Source of the DNA: Cladosporium sp. IMV 00045
Lineage: Eukaryota; Ascomycota; Dothideomycetes; Cladosporiales; Cladosporiaceae
Assembly: GCA_001931905.2 (NCBI GenBank)
Contig: MSJI02000005.1
Location: 16,919 to 80,918 of the forward strand
Direction of reading: 5' to 3'
DNA: 64,000 nt
The notes beneath the pieces were generated by a model that saw nothing but the letters and a program-made list of their open reading frames with translations, searched no databases and was not told where the DNA came from. How positions within the stretch are numbered: the first letter of the stretch is position 1; each line of letters opens with the position of its first letter. Below are positions 12,301 to 21,594 of the stretch, in pieces. A program made the translations under genes and the position numbers.

Positions 12301-13900
12301 GCAGGCGCTCCTGAGTGCAGGCCTCCAACTTGAAAAGTCTGATCGTTTGCAAAACTAGGTTCGCGGAAGTAATATGTGTAGTGTCAGTTGCCGTTTTCGA
12401 TGACTGCAGAGACTCCAATTGATCCAGCATGTACTTCTGCATGTCTTTGGGGCATTGCATCTGTGACTCGGAGCCAGATGTAACCAAACGAGGTAGTTGT
12501 TGTAGTAGTGCTGTCGGATCAATTCTCCAGTGAGTGAGTATGAATTTTTGCAGATGTGGGAGGAGGAACTGCTGGTATCTCTCGTCTCCAAGTCTCGAAA
12601 ACAAGTCGCAAAAAGGGAGGAAATGCGGTATCCATTCAGGCTGTCGCGTGAGATCCAGAAGACCCAGCGCGGGCAGAATAGCTTCCACTGTCGCAGACTG
12701 CATAACGACTGCTAATGCGGATAGGACGTGGGATTTCGTTTGAGCAGTGAATAGAGGTTCCTTCGTTCCTGCCTTGACCAGCACTGTCAAGATCTTGACA
12801 AGCCCCGCCCATTCCTGAATACGTGCGGCCTTCCTCACAGATACGATGGTAAAGATCGTTTGGCTTGCAAAGGAAGTAACAGGGTCGCTCACTTCGCCGT
12901 CGGTGACTTGCAGCTCGTCTACGATGGCTTTCGCAGCAGGCTGAAATGTCTCTGGTGTGGTGTAATGGATAATACTGGTGAGTGTGCCGCTGACAATGGC
13001 CATGCTTGTGCGACTGGGAGACTTCCGCACATTTCTCAACAAGCTTTTGATCACTGCAACGCCGCTGGTGTGAATGCCGTGTTGAATGCCCTTGACAGCC
13101 TCGGTCAGCAAGGTCATCACACCTTGCCTGTGCAGATCTGCTGATCGAACAGACTCCGATGCATTGCAATCCTCCAGAATGTGGCTCAAGATTCGGTCCA
13201 AAGGCTCCTGATCCCTGTCGTACACGGTAGCTGCTTTCCTGACCAAGAAGCTCATAGACTCCGCAGCAAAGCGAACGATGAAAGGCTTTTGCGCTTCTTT
13301 ACCCATGTAGACAGCCATGAGGTCGTACACAGGGCGCAGATCCGGTGTGAGAAGACGCGACAGATACTTGAAAAGCCAAGCTAAACAAGTGAAGCTCCAT
13401 TCGACGACCGCAGGGTCGGGGTGCTTCGCCGCGACGCTGGCTACCGTGCTCACTGCTTGCGCGAAGTGCTTCTCAAACCGGGTATCCAGATCATGTGCAA
13501 AGCGCGACAGCAAGTTGAGGAGAGCCTCCATCGCGAGACCATCCGCCTTTGCAATATATTCCACCAGAAGTTCCATGATCTTTTGTTCATTGTATAGTAC
13601 CGTGGGCAGGTTGTCGCACAACGGCGCGGCTTCCTTCGCAAACGAGGTAAAAGTCTCTGAGAGGTTGAGATCCCGCCATTCTGCTAGGGATCTTCCAAAG
13701 TATGTGTCGGTGCTGTTCTCGAGGGCGTCGGAGTCGATCTGGTTCCTCTTTCGTCTGATGGGATCGATTCGAAGGTTGGCGATGCGCTGGGAAAACGACT
13801 CGTATCGGTGGTTTCGTGTGGTGGTGGTGGTTCGTTTGGTGTCCTTTTTCGGCTTCACCACCGCGGTGGGTTTTGCCACCTTTCCCTTTGATATGGCCAT
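6332..13900 (-). CDS. UTP20: UTP20, U3 snoRNP / SSU processome component, copy 1
   Basis: One uninterrupted frame of 2522 residues, the size expected for UTP20 (yeast protein about 2490). UTP20 is a giant HEAT/ARM-repeat scaffold of the small-subunit processome, needed in the nucleolus for 18S rRNA processing. Visible features: a basic start (MAISKGKVAKPTAVVKPKKD), an FxxRIxNLRID-type segment near residue 40, alpha-solenoid helices throughout, an acidic stretch (EDEDAEEDEIEEVD) late in the protein and a Lys/Arg-rich tail ending in KRRGW. The start is the first ATG; there is no in-frame ATG upstream. It faces the Drn1-like gene across a 432-nt bidirectional promoter. The copy-2 protein has the same length with only scattered substitutions, so both copies look functional. 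Confidence 0.93.
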   Translation of the reverse strand: MAISKGKVAKPTAVVKPKKDTKRTTTTTRNHRYESFSQRIANLRIDPIRRKRNQIDSDALENSTDTYFGRSLAEWRDLNLSETFTSFAKEAAPLCDNLPTVLYNEQKIMELLVEYIAKADGLAMEALLNLLSRFAHDLDTRFEKHFAQAVSTVASVAAKHPDPAVVEWSFTCLAWLFKYLSRLLTPDLRPVYDLMAVYMGKEAQKPFIVRFAAESMSFLVRKAATVYDRDQEPLDRILSHILEDCNASESVRSADLHRQGVMTLLTEAVKGIQHGIHTSGVAVIKSLLRNVRKSPSRTSMAIVSGTLTSIIHYTTPETFQPAAKAIVDELQVTDGEVSDPVTSFASQTIFTIVSVRKAARIQEWAGLVKILTVLVKAGTKEPLFTAQTKSHVLSALAVVMQSATVEAILPALGLLDLTRQPEWIPHFLPFCDLFSRLGDERYQQFLLPHLQKFILTHWRIDPTALLQQLPRLVTSGSESQMQCPKDMQKYMLDQLESLQSSKTATDTTHITSANLVLQTIRLFKLEACTQERLQECLGRILELGLKGSKETENSSLIDFSLGNALSAAVNGSSPLAQLWPSLCASSAHAFGLVPFWSSMLKLVKSKEDLDFSDTHIDPLVDTLVQSLALPSHQLRSDCLDILEAVYRRKGQEVPETLSIAILIESTPLNIETSRSVSMNIRRLSAAYKNIGSDNVMKKAMPTFCFGLLHVRLSQAWSDAIEGLSVMCQDFVGEEAIVAITQSWLEGLKDHNEKSFQCQPISLESEAAHISSDFECSNRAKIDAMAKQVFEEPYGGYPQPEASFRIEHTRLTANTETTRTQALKVLDRSPHLAEKRSRLLIPILLQWAGSGEEEQQSSDSERWVRKDQKAMLAVVAKFNNPRVLYKASEVHEALLNLCANGDVEIQRSALQAILAWKEPALRRYQERLTNFLDDARFREELSVFLQGEGDDALKPADHAAVMPVLLRLLYGRAVGGAKDNQNARRKAIFIALSRFETEVLADFIDIAVAKTKNEDGAVSSGNLTMPLRQQVGMINMINDMLETLGSGLEPYAVKLADTALLCTVHATQKLDTAEKSEVENASLLRTIRQTGLQCLVKIFVDTEDLDLSAQGKITVTDLISPRLNNFVPENLQGVSSMLRIFAAWSKSATYSKHLFEDKRILSAVAELLGHAGAQKDVKIFILRDILDNLVLNTAITTAFQPYVSAFVASISSILSLQQPASDLLSVCVKSTTKLAGRITDPTQAEEIIQVCANLLRQPGNFVHPSVKAGLVRTMMPLLDTMGQTAPPKTVYESISGLFSRLRDLESRTLFSTALVKLCKGDEALSESADICEEINALDSTRLNEPDHDRKEAGFTRIYENAEKFTNEQWLPLMHNCMLFIRDEDDTVNRSSAARALELLIIASGKSGNLDLIKSDLFPAIQRGVKEPSELVRAEYLRLLGRLVENCTEWSEVTDMAGLCVDGDEEASFFTNILNIQQHRRLRALRRLIEEPKLKSQNVSRIFLPLLEQFIFDQAEGDAARTLSDQTVIAIGSLAKNLKWSDYRSVMKRYFGQLKKNPDQEKVVLRLISALVDGLTARMNNLQETSMAMDEQEASRVNRQRVIMDEFLPPLSEYLHRKDESTVDRRVTVAVSIAKLLRLLPENEFVNRLAPTLTDISHILKSRDLEAREQTRRTFSTILRLVGPTYLNFMLKELRSALQRGYQLHVLSFTVHYLLVTNADQFKPGDLDYCLPDMMAVVMDDIFGVTGQEKEAEEYTTSMKEIKSSKSYDTTEILARSASIPHLGQLMLPIRSMLSERLDSKMVKKIDDLLVRVRKGVDQNPSSDSRDMLIFCHEMVRQVYAQEAAPAAQSAEEDYRVSRYLIASEHKANRKGATTSYLFKLSSFALNLVRKVVRRHEDLQTPANMSGYLPIVGDAIVGGQEEVKVAAAKLVTTIIRVPLPAIEANAPVYLKEAVAMIKASPNSTTDSAKAGLDLVTAILREKRSVKVKENDIAVLLKTLKQDLDEPDRQGILFRFLRAVVGRKIVITEVYEVMDEVARMMITNPDASVRQSARSAYVQFVLDYPQGKDRWTKTTSFLVKNLDYEHVAGRHSVMEVLHTLLGKVGEETIQPLLLTFFVGLIPRLSSDTDKSCRDMAGVLIGKVFETADEEREKTLKDTVKKWSSADKKIAIRKAALQCWALFVRSSKPTDKIVNGLLDELDTILATEIDVESVGERQFLISALDLFTAICEVHPERAFAKKHSGLWSSVQKRSTVPVVDAQEIAAKLQGMLFNDAASTTSKTERGLATLPLRASGGLELGTEELRSACAVNLRVLRYSKTEGSEAVTHTVRNLVFLGRAFSANGMQWKGRSEDEDAEEDEIEEVDKESGQDTTAIGYLLSRLSAVVRRENTPVFTRTAALQCQTALLNHLSAPLPNIATLIRPLYSLTDPSIVQPPGEAYVALSNLARETLDVLQKKLGSEAFVSEMSKEKKAAMEKRDERRRKRRIEAVSEPEKWAKDKKKKFDAKKARMKEKGAEERGKRRGW

Positions 13901-14332
13901 CTTTACATCCTCTGTCTAGCAGAATGTCAACCAGAGAGAGTTGCGAATTGAAGGTAAGTACCTGTAGCCAAAGAAAAAGTTCCTAACGGGTCTGCTTTGC
14001 GTGAGAGCGTGTCCGTGCTTCGTCTGGGGATGGAGCGGCCCGACGCCACCTTGCAGCCGAGCCGCCGCCAAAAGAAGAAGATCCGAGTTCGAGTTCACTT
14101 CTTGTGAGCGACATATATGTTTACATCTGATACTGCACGTGGTGAGGATCCAACAATTCAGTCGGTTTGCTTGGGACGTCAGTTCTGAATTCGATTCTGC
14201 ATCACGTGGCTGCTTGCACCCCGTTTCTATATAAAGCATTTAGTTTCGACTGATCGCAACGACCAACTCCTCTTCCCTTACACTCAAAAACGGTCTTGTG
14301 GTCATTTGCGGCCAATACTAATCTCCGCGACG
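13901..14332. promoter_or_regulatory. Bidirectional promoter UTP20 / Drn1-like, copy 1
   Basis: A 432-nt divergent intergenic region. Blocks kept in copy 2 include the aaaaagttcctaacgggtct stretch (13974-13993) and a GC-rich segment around 14030-14075. The Drn1-proximal part differs strongly between the copies, including the TATA element. Confidence 0.65.
14228..14235 (+). promoter_or_regulatory. TATA element of Drn1-like gene, copy 1 only
   Basis: tatataaa 105 nt before the ATG. The aligned copy-2 sequence reads ttatcaag, so the element is lost there. Confidence 0.5.
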
Positions 14333-15958
14333 ATGTCACACAAAGTCGTCGTCACTGGCGACATCAATGGCAAATTGAGCGATTTTTTCTCGAAACTCTC
14401 AACCCTTCAGTCAAGGCAGCAATTCGCATTCGCCCTCATTGCTGGCAATCTCTTTGCGAACCCCGACACCATCACTCCAGACGAAGCTGAAGACCTTGCC
14501 AAACTCATCAAAGGGGAGATCGAAGTACCAGTGACAACCTACTTTTCGATTGGAAGACGCGCCTTACCCCAGACGGTCATCGAGAAACTCAACAGCAGCG
14601 ATGGCGAGTTGTGCACAAACTTGATCGCACTTGGACGTAAAGGTCGCGTCAAGACTTCCGAAGGCTTCAATATCGTGGCCATTGGCGGTCAGCACCGTCA
14701 AAGCCAAGAAACCCTCGAAGCTTACTCCGCCGCGTACACCGACAAGGACGCAAGCACCGCGAAGGGCTACAATGATGCCGACATCCTCGTGACGAGCGAG
14801 TGGCCCGCCGGCGTGCGCGATGGGTCAAAGACCAAGTTTGACGCAAATGAGCCCTCAAGCTCAGAAGTACTCTCAGAACTCTGTACAGCACTGAAGCCCC
14901 GATATCACTTCTCAACCTCAGAAACGTTCTGGGAACGCGAGCCTTTCTTCCACCAGAGCGACCCACCCCGACCCATCACACGCTTCCTCAGCCTGGCTCC
15001 GTTCGGCAACGCCACTAAATCAAAATGGATCTACGCCTTCAGCCTGGAACCCTCAGCAGAGCCGCCTCAACATCTCCCAGCAGAGACAACCGCATCACCC
15101 CTCCTCCTAACCCGCAAGCGTAAAGCGCTCGACACCCAAGAAAGCACGTACAACTCCCTCCGATTCTCCGACAGCCACCACGATCGACCTCGCGGCGGGC
15201 ACAACAAGCGCCGAAAAGGCGGCCCACCCGATCCCGCCGAATGCTACTTCTGCCTCTCCAACCCCCACTGCGAATCGCACATGATCGGCTCCATCGGCGA
15301 AGACGCCTACCTAACAACCGCCAAAGGCCCCCTCCCCCTCCCCACCACCTTCCCAGACCTCGGACCCAAATTCCCAGGCCACATCCTAATCATCCCCGTC
15401 TCCCACACGCCCACGATCGCCGCCATCGAAGAGCCCGAAGTCCGCTCACGCGTCGAAACCGAGATGCAAAAGTACCGCACGAGCCTACACAGCATGCTCT
15501 CCACCGTGAGCAAAGATCCCAGCACAGACACCGCGCGCCTCGGCGCCGTGACGTGGGAAATCTCGCGCGGCAGCGGCGTGCACACGCACTGGCAATTCAT
15601 GCCGGTGCCAGCCTCCATGATAACTCGCGGACTCGTCGAGGCAGGCTTCCAAGTGGAAGCGGAGAACGCGTCGTACCCGACAAAGTTCGCGACGAAAGCG
15701 GCAGAAATGGCATCCGCGGAGGAAGGGGATTATTTCAAAGTGATGATCTGGTCGGAGACGGTGCGCAAGGAAATGGTGCTGCCGCTGGACGCGACGTTCC
15801 GGTTCGACTTGCAGTTTGGGCGGCGCGTGATGGGCAAGTTGCTGGGGTTGGAGAAGCGCACGCACTGGAAGGATTGCGGGCAGAGTAAGGCGGAGGAGGA
15901 AGCGGATTGCGAGGCGTTCAAGCAGGTTTTTGAGCCGTTTGATTTTACGGCGCAGTAG
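14333..15958 (+). CDS. DRN1: Drn1/CWF19L1-like CwfJ-domain protein, copy 1
   Basis: 541 residues in one exon. The N-terminus (KVVVTGDINGKL, then ALIAGNLF) is the metallophosphoesterase-like fold of the CWF19-like family. An internal basic stretch (HNKRRKGGPPDP) precedes CwfJ domain 1 with ECYFC (Cys304, Cys307) and a HIT-like GVHTHWQ (His417, His419, Gln421). CwfJ domain 2 fills the C-terminus (YFKVMIW, RFDLQFGRRVMGKLLG). Yeast Drn1 associates with the lariat debranching enzyme Dbr1 and late spliceosome complexes. The start is the ATG shared by both copies; the open frame upstream has no ATG. It lies tail to tail with the next gene. Confidence 0.9.
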   Translation: MSHKVVVTGDINGKLSDFFSKLSTLQSRQQFAFALIAGNLFANPDTITPDEAEDLAKLIKGEIEVPVTTYFSIGRRALPQTVIEKLNSSDGELCTNLIALGRKGRVKTSEGFNIVAIGGQHRQSQETLEAYSAAYTDKDASTAKGYNDADILVTSEWPAGVRDGSKTKFDANEPSSSEVLSELCTALKPRYHFSTSETFWEREPFFHQSDPPRPITRFLSLAPFGNATKSKWIYAFSLEPSAEPPQHLPAETTASPLLLTRKRKALDTQESTYNSLRFSDSHHDRPRGGHNKRRKGGPPDPAECYFCLSNPHCESHMIGSIGEDAYLTTAKGPLPLPTTFPDLGPKFPGHILIIPVSHTPTIAAIEEPEVRSRVETEMQKYRTSLHSMLSTVSKDPSTDTARLGAVTWEISRGSGVHTHWQFMPVPASMITRGLVEAGFQVEAENASYPTKFATKAAEMASAEEGDYFKVMIWSETVRKEMVLPLDATFRFDLQFGRRVMGKLLGLEKRTHWKDCGQSKAEEEADCEAFKQVFEPFDFTAQ

Positions 15959-16326
15959 GTTGATTGGATTAAAAGAAGCAGGGCTGTGTGATTTCTTGCG
16001 GCGGCCCTGCTTCGTGAAGCGAGGGCGAGGAGGTTCGGACTGATGTGCGACGTGTAAGAATAAGCGTATCATTAATTATCAAATTTGTAAACATCAGCAA
16101 ACAACCCAGCCCGTATTGCCATCAAAGGCTAAATCATAACACATAAAACGCAGCATTAACAATCACGGTTCCTTCCCTCGTCCCATCACTGAGTATCTAC
16201 AGTCTATGCCCCATTCACCCGTAACCCTGCCAAACTTGTAAAGACACAATCACTCGAAGCACCAAAATTAGGTTATCTCGCTCGTGAGCTACCACATTGA
16301 CGCAATCTTCCAGCGTATAACTCAAC
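15959..16326. other. Convergent 3' intergenic, copy 1
   Basis: Holds the 3' UTRs of the Drn1-like (+) and unrecognised (-) genes. Well conserved in 42247-42616. No other feature seen. Confidence 0.7.
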
Positions 16327-18081
16327 TCATCTCAGCCCAGCGAAAACACCCTCATCAAGTCCTCGAGCAACCAAATCATCCGGCCTTACACTCTGTCTCT
16401 TATTCCAATCTCTCTCATGTTGCCCGTAAAGCGCTTGCACAGTGGGACTCATACCGCTCATAGTTTGCTGGGAGGCACGCTTGCTGACATCCTTCGAAGG
16501 CGACAGGGTCCTGGGTGGCATCGAACCGGGCTGGCGCGTGGCCTGTGAGTGCAGAGATGTGCGGCTGTTGTTGGTCACTACTGTGGGACGCTGTTGGTAC
16601 ACCAGGCTGTGCTGCTTTTGTTGCTGCTGGTGGTTGGGCATGATTAGGGATGAGCGGGAGATGTTGGCGGACGGAGGAGGTTGGGCGAGGGACTGGCGGG
16701 AGTTGTTGGCACTGGGAGAGTAAGAAGAGTGAGGAGTGATCAAGTGCGAATTTCGATCGTGAGCAGTGTGGTAGGTTGCTGGTGTTGAAGTGCCGGAGTT
16801 GGAGCCGGTGGAGGGTTTGTAGGTGGCAGGGGTATTAGCGCCTGTTGGCGTGCGGGCGTGCGGAGAAGAGTTTCGTGAGAAGTTCAGAGACTGCCGTCGA
16901 GAAGAGTCTGCGCTGTTGTTCGTGACAATGCTGTCTAGGTTGTTTCCATTGCGGCCCTGAGGGCTCTTGGAGCGTGCAGCCTCCGGGCTGACAGTTCGGA
17001 TGGTGCTACTATACGGAGCGGGATAGACTGAGAACTTGGAAAATCGTTTATTGCGAATAGCGATATCTGCCTCCCTGCCGTGACGGACAGTGGGCGATGG
17101 CGCTGCAAGGGAATCGTCTTCGTTGGTCGGACCGGTAATGACCTCGTGCTCATCGTCTGCTTCCCAGCTGTGAGCACTGCCGCCATTCGGGGCACTGCGG
17201 TCACCACTGTTTGGAGCATTAGCCGGATTGAGGTTGGTGGTTTGTAGTGTTATGCCGTTAGATACTGGTTCTGCTTTGCCATTCGGCGTTTGAGACTGTT
17301 GAGCAGTTGGACTGCTTATTGGAGGCGTTTTGGGTGTGGACTGTGGGCTTGATGGTGAGTCGCGAACGCGTGATCGACTGCCGGAAAGTCAGCTTACGGT
17401 TGGAGTGAGCAACACAATGTTGTGTTGGGCTCACCTTTTCCTTCTCGCAACCGAGCTGAACAGTTTCTTGATACCCCTCGGCTGCTCTCCTTGAGGCGAC
17501 TGGTTTGGCTGGCCCTGCGGTTCCGTCAATGGCTTCGTAGGTACCGTATGGCCGCTGCTGCGAGCTGCGCTGTAACTATCCACTTGTCGTGATTGACGTT
17601 CAGGCTCTTGGTATGTCACTGGGAGCACACGCTCCTCTTGTTGTGCCAGTTCCGCAGTTGTGGGTGCCCATCTCTCCTCATCTCCACAGACAACAATGTA
17701 CCAAGCCACCTTCTCTTCCGGTGCCAATTTGTCCCTCAACTCCATCAAGGAAGCCCACTGATCATTCGGCACGCCTTTCCCTCGAATGTCATCAATGTCC
17801 ACACCCAGTTTGACCTCCTCCACCACATCGGCGACATATGCATAAGGTTGGCTTCCTGACCCAGCTGACGTGTCGTTGGGGTCGTACTGCTCGACGAAGC
17901 GCAGATGTTGCAAGTGTTCCATGCTTTCCGGGTACAGGGTATTGAAGTTGTCGAGCATCTCGCGCGTCGTCCCGGGCGCAACGAGCCATTCCGCCGCAGA
18001 ATCCTCGAGGTTGTGTAGGATGATGTGAATGCGGATGGCAGGCCTCGGCCAACGGAAGCCGTGAATGAAGTAGACCGGCAT
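16327..18081 (-). CDS. Conserved fungal protein of unknown function, copy 1
   Basis: Two exons (17435-18081 and 16327-17377) around a 57-nt GT-AG intron; 565 residues. I do not recognise a named family. The first ~155 residues look folded: VYFIHGFRWPR start, a helical LEDSAAEW segment, then WASLMELRDKLAPEEKVAWYIVVCGDEERW. The rest is low complexity, rich in Ser, Pro, Asn and Gln, with many short SP/TP motifs that could be phosphorylation sites and a poly-Gln patch (HQQQQKQH). The short C-terminal stretch VQALYGQHERDWNKRQSVRPDDLVARG is again charged and highly conserved. Copy 2 has the same length and intron. The layout suggests a regulatory or scaffold protein, which is inference only. Confidence 0.82.
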
Positions 18082-19298
18082 TGTATATCGCGTGCGGGAC
18101 CGAGGTTCGAAGGAGCGTGCGGTTAGGTGGGACTGCGATGGCCTTCGAGGCCGCCTGACGATACGAGCCTTGTCGATGGGCGGTCAGTGGCCAAGGCTAC
18201 GTACGAGGATCCAAGAGGAATATCCTTGCGGCTCTGCTGGACTCGCCTGTACCAGACAATTGTGGTGCCAACCGTTGTCCTGGGATCCACCCACGCGTGG
18301 GAGTCGCAATGCGCGGAGATGTGAACCAGTTGGTGGCAGATGGTGAGAGCAAAGAGTAGCGTGAGGTGATTACACAACGAGGCAGCCTGTACCACAGCAA
18401 CCGGCAGTCTATCCGCGAGTGTCTCTGAGATCGGGAGGTTCCCTTGGGGCGTGTGAGCAATTGGCCTTGGAAATAATGAGACGAGGCCCTTGGGCAGGAT
18501 TCTTGGGCTCAGCTCGGCGGGTATAGAGAAGGCTCGCTATGGCTACTTTTGCTCGTGCACGCGCCGGGTTAAGATGTTTGTGATATTGACTGTTGTCTGT
18601 TGACAAGCCTGCGTCGGCAATGCTTGGGTATGGCGGAAGTCTCGCGATCCTGCGTGCGAGATGCCGGTGGGCACAACAATCGACGCCGGGGAAGTCTGGC
18701 CGAAACTCTACCACTCGATGCCGCGATGATGGATGTGATGAGCAGGCTGACCGTATGTAGAATGATGAGTAGAATTAATAAGAAATGCTGATGTAAGTGA
18801 TATCAAATAGCAAGTAAAGATACATGTACATGTGTGAGAATATGACAACATGTAGCAGTGACCGGAGGCAGACACATTACCTGAACATAAGAGAAAGCGA
18901 ATGCGCGTGGTTGCCGGTTGCCAGCGCATTCACATTATTCGCTTGCAGTGTGATGTGAGAAGCCTGTTTTGCATTTCTCACATGCATCACAGTACATGCT
19001 GCACATCTCGTGCTCCCGACCTTTTCTCCTCCCCAAAACCCGGAGCCGGTATCGATTCTGAGGCCAGCATTGAATGTTGATTTGCCGCGCCATCAACAAC
19101 GCCTCGTCCGGATTCGGGTGTTTGCGACAGGGATCCCACCACATGTCCGACACGCTATTCCCGAAACACACGATCGAAGCCATATCGAGCGAGCGACCAA
19201 GACCTGAGCGCTCTGTCTTTGCTGCATCTACCAGCTAGCCACGCAGCGTGTCCACTTCACGGCTCCGCTGCTCCCTCCTCGTATTATAGCCGCCAGAC
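18082..19298. other. Divergent intergenic, copy 1
   Basis: 1.2 kb between the unrecognised gene (-) and the Cir_N gene (+), presumably both promoters and 5' UTRs. It aligns with 44372-45609 with small indels. A short acatgtacatgt palindrome is at about 18823-18834. ORFs here are not kept between the copies. Confidence 0.6.
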
Positions 19299-20318
19299 AT
19301 GCCCCTTCACTTGCTCGGCAAGAAGTCATGGAACGTCTACAACACCGACAACATCGAGCGCGTGCGACGCGATGAAGCGGACGCAAGGGAGCGAGAGGAG
19401 GCTGCAGAACAGCGCATGCAGGAGCAAGATGCCGAGCGACGTATGGCGCTGCTGCGAGGCGAGAAGCCTCCCGATCTACCGCCGCCGGAAGAGCCGGCAG
19501 AAAATGTGCATGGGCTTAAGCGAAGAGACGGTGGAGCTGTGACACATGAACGAAAAAGAAGAAGGTTGAAAGGCGAGGATGAGACAGACAGGGAAATGCG
19601 ATATGCACGCGAGAATGCTGAAGCTGGAGGTCGGGCGCGAGAGACACTGCGGGCGGCGTCGAGGAAAGGCGATGATGCGCCTTTGCAAGACCACGCTGGG
19701 CATATACAGCTTGTCTCTGGGCCAGACGAGCGGACTCCACGCAAGGCAGAAGCAACAAAGGAAGAGAAGACGCAAGCGCGGAAGAAGGAAACCGAGGAAG
19801 GGCACGGCATGCGCTTCTCCGATGCTGCTGGATATCGGAAAGGGACAAACAAGCCTTGGTATGCTACCTCTGATACTCGTGGACGTGAGGACGACAGTAA
19901 GTCAACGAGCGAGCTAGTACTTGCCGAAGTCCAAGGTAGGGATGTTTGGGGCAATGAGGATCCTCGTCGTAAAGAGCGAGAAAGGAGCCGCATCGTCAGC
20001 AATGATCCGTTCGCGATGATGCAACAGGCGCAGCGACAACTGAAGCAAAGTGAGGGCGATAGGGAGAAGTGGAAGCAAGAGCGCGAGAAGGAGATTCGAG
20101 AGCAGAGGCGTGAAGATGAGAGGAGAAGAAGACACGAGAGAAAGCACGATGCAAGGCGACATAGGCGACGAGAAGAAGAGGATGATCTTGAAGGTTTTAG
20201 TCTTGATGGACCGGCGAAGGAGTCGAGAAGCCATCGCAGTGATTCCGACAGACACCGGCGGCACAGGCATTCACGTCGAAGAAGCAGGAGTCGGTCAAGG
20301 GAGCGTCGTCAAACTTGA
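19299..20318 (+). CDS. Cir_N-domain (LENG1-like) spliceosome-associated protein, copy 1
   Basis: 339 residues, single exon. The N-terminus (LLGKKSWNVYNTDNIERVRRDE, residues 5-26) followed by an ARExEE coiled segment matches the Cir_N domain found in CIR, CWC25 and LENG1 proteins, with LENG1 closest in layout. The middle is highly charged, and the C-terminus is an Arg/Ser tail (SRRRSRSRSRERR) typical of splicing-associated proteins. Two short conserved islands stand out: MRFSDAAGYRKGTNKPWY and DVWGNEDPRRKERER. Role in pre-mRNA splicing is inferred from domain and RS tail. The copy-2 protein has one extra residue. Confidence 0.78.
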   Translation: MPLHLLGKKSWNVYNTDNIERVRRDEADAREREEAAEQRMQEQDAERRMALLRGEKPPDLPPPEEPAENVHGLKRRDGGAVTHERKRRRLKGEDETDREMRYARENAEAGGRARETLRAASRKGDDAPLQDHAGHIQLVSGPDERTPRKAEATKEEKTQARKKETEEGHGMRFSDAAGYRKGTNKPWYATSDTRGREDDSKSTSELVLAEVQGRDVWGNEDPRRKERERSRIVSNDPFAMMQQAQRQLKQSEGDREKWKQEREKEIREQRREDERRRRHERKHDARRHRRREEEDDLEGFSLDGPAKESRSHRSDSDRHRRHRHSRRRSRSRSRERRQT

Positions 20319-21574
20319 GATGCAAGTAGTCTTATATGATGGGCCGGAGATTTCTGGCTGAAACGAAGATATGAATCACGATAGCAATTTGCGTACTAGG
20401 CATATTATGGCGTTATGGAAGTGCATCCACAATTCTTCCGGCGGGATATCTTCTTGTTGGGTGCTCTGAGTCGATTATCCGTCGGCAAAAGATATGCGTT
20501 GGGATCCAAGTTGATGGTGTGAAATATTGGCGGTGGGTAAAACGCTCGTATCTAGTTCTACACGGGATTCAACAGTCGAGACGACAATTTTGAAGTAATG
20601 TAGCCTTCGCATAGAGGAAGTTGGCCGCGCAATAGGCGAAGTGAGGTTGGCATCCTGTGTTAAGATGGACGGAAAGTGCATCTCCCAGAGCGCCTTCCTT
20701 TGAAACTGAGCGTTAACCTTCCCACGACTTCACCCTTCTCTATAGCAGGCAATATTTGATTTATTTACTCAGGCGGCTTCCTAGAGACCGACCTTCTGCA
20801 ACAATTCCCAGCCATCGTGAACAATGGCTGTCCGATCTCGGAAGTCTTGACAAGCAAGACACTGCCAGATCCCAGGAACAATCATTGCTCATACGACCGT
20901 CCGCCGTGGATTCGAGGAAACGCCGAAGCCGAAGACCAACACCATGAATTTGCTAGACGAGATGCTGGTGTCCGCAATAGAATTTGTATGAGAGATTCAA
21001 AGGGTGGACAGATTCCAAGGATGAGCAGCAATCACAAAACATCTTCAAGTGAGCTCTTGTTTAGGCTTCATGCAATCTTATGAGCCGCTCGCGTCGCAAG
21101 TTCGCTTACGGCCCCCAACAAGTCGTTGTTCGGGCTTCCATGTCGGAAACAGATCTCCGTGAATCACATCTACACTTAGCCGCAACCGCCGTCACCTCCG
21201 ACTTTGGGCAGAAAACATAGATTGGTTTCAGCCGCCGACACATGGCTGCATTGCAAGTCCGCATGTCAAGAAAGCCGCCGCGCGCCAACATCCGACTCTT
21301 CCAAGCACATTCGGCCATCGGACGGTCCTGCCTAATACGCCGACGGGTGCGTGCACGTGAGAGTTACTCGCGCCAGCGAACAGCGAACAGCGAGCGAGAC
21401 ACGGACTTGGTGGGATGAGATGATGAAAGCATCGCCGCTGGCGGAGGGTCACCCTCAGCCCCGCGGATAAATCAAAACGGTTGCCATGCGGGCAGAGCAG
21501 CGTCATGGGCGTCTCAGCCTTTCAACACCGGAGATGCCTAACGAACAGTGCTCGGCCAAGCGCACGGCGAAATA
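20319..21574. other. Intergenic up to the gap, copy 1
   Basis: 1.25 kb downstream of the Cir_N gene. The part at 20756-21080 is strongly conserved in copy 2 (47070-47390) and has two overlapping open frames kept in both, but no ATG-led gene I can support. The last 200 nt are also near identical in copy 2 and may be distal 5' sequence of the 6-phosphogluconate dehydrogenase locus. Confidence 0.55.
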
Positions 21575-21594
21575 NNNNNNNNNNNNNNNNNNNN
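21575..21594. other. Assembly gap, 20 N
   Basis: Twenty consecutive N. It lies exactly where copy 1 ends. The sequence after it (caaaccacgcccgcag...) does not match what follows the homologous point in copy 2 (gagagcgctgcagatg...), so the gap joins two sequences that are not neighbours in the copy-2 arrangement. A fixed 20-N run is usually a scaffolder placeholder rather than a measured distance. Confidence 0.98.

Larger units (their letters stand above)
1..21574. repeat. Copy 1 of a ~22 kb direct repeat
   Basis: Collinear with 24956-47883 over its whole length. The offset is exactly 24955 nt throughout the ankyrin gene (anchors at 20, 205, 840, 1154 and 1545), then shifts at indels. Short stretches compared by eye differ at about 5-6% of sites, mostly third codon positions. 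The block stops at the N gap with the bases gcacggcgaaata, which in copy 2 (47871-47883) continue directly into new sequence. Main indels against copy 2 are a ~1.6 kb loss at 3889-3896 and a ~270 nt gain at 5875-6164. Confidence 0.95.

Noticed and set aside
18082..19298. Possible tRNA gene near a ggttcgaagg sequence at 18109
   Set aside because: No A-box partner, acceptor stem or cloverleaf could be drawn around it.
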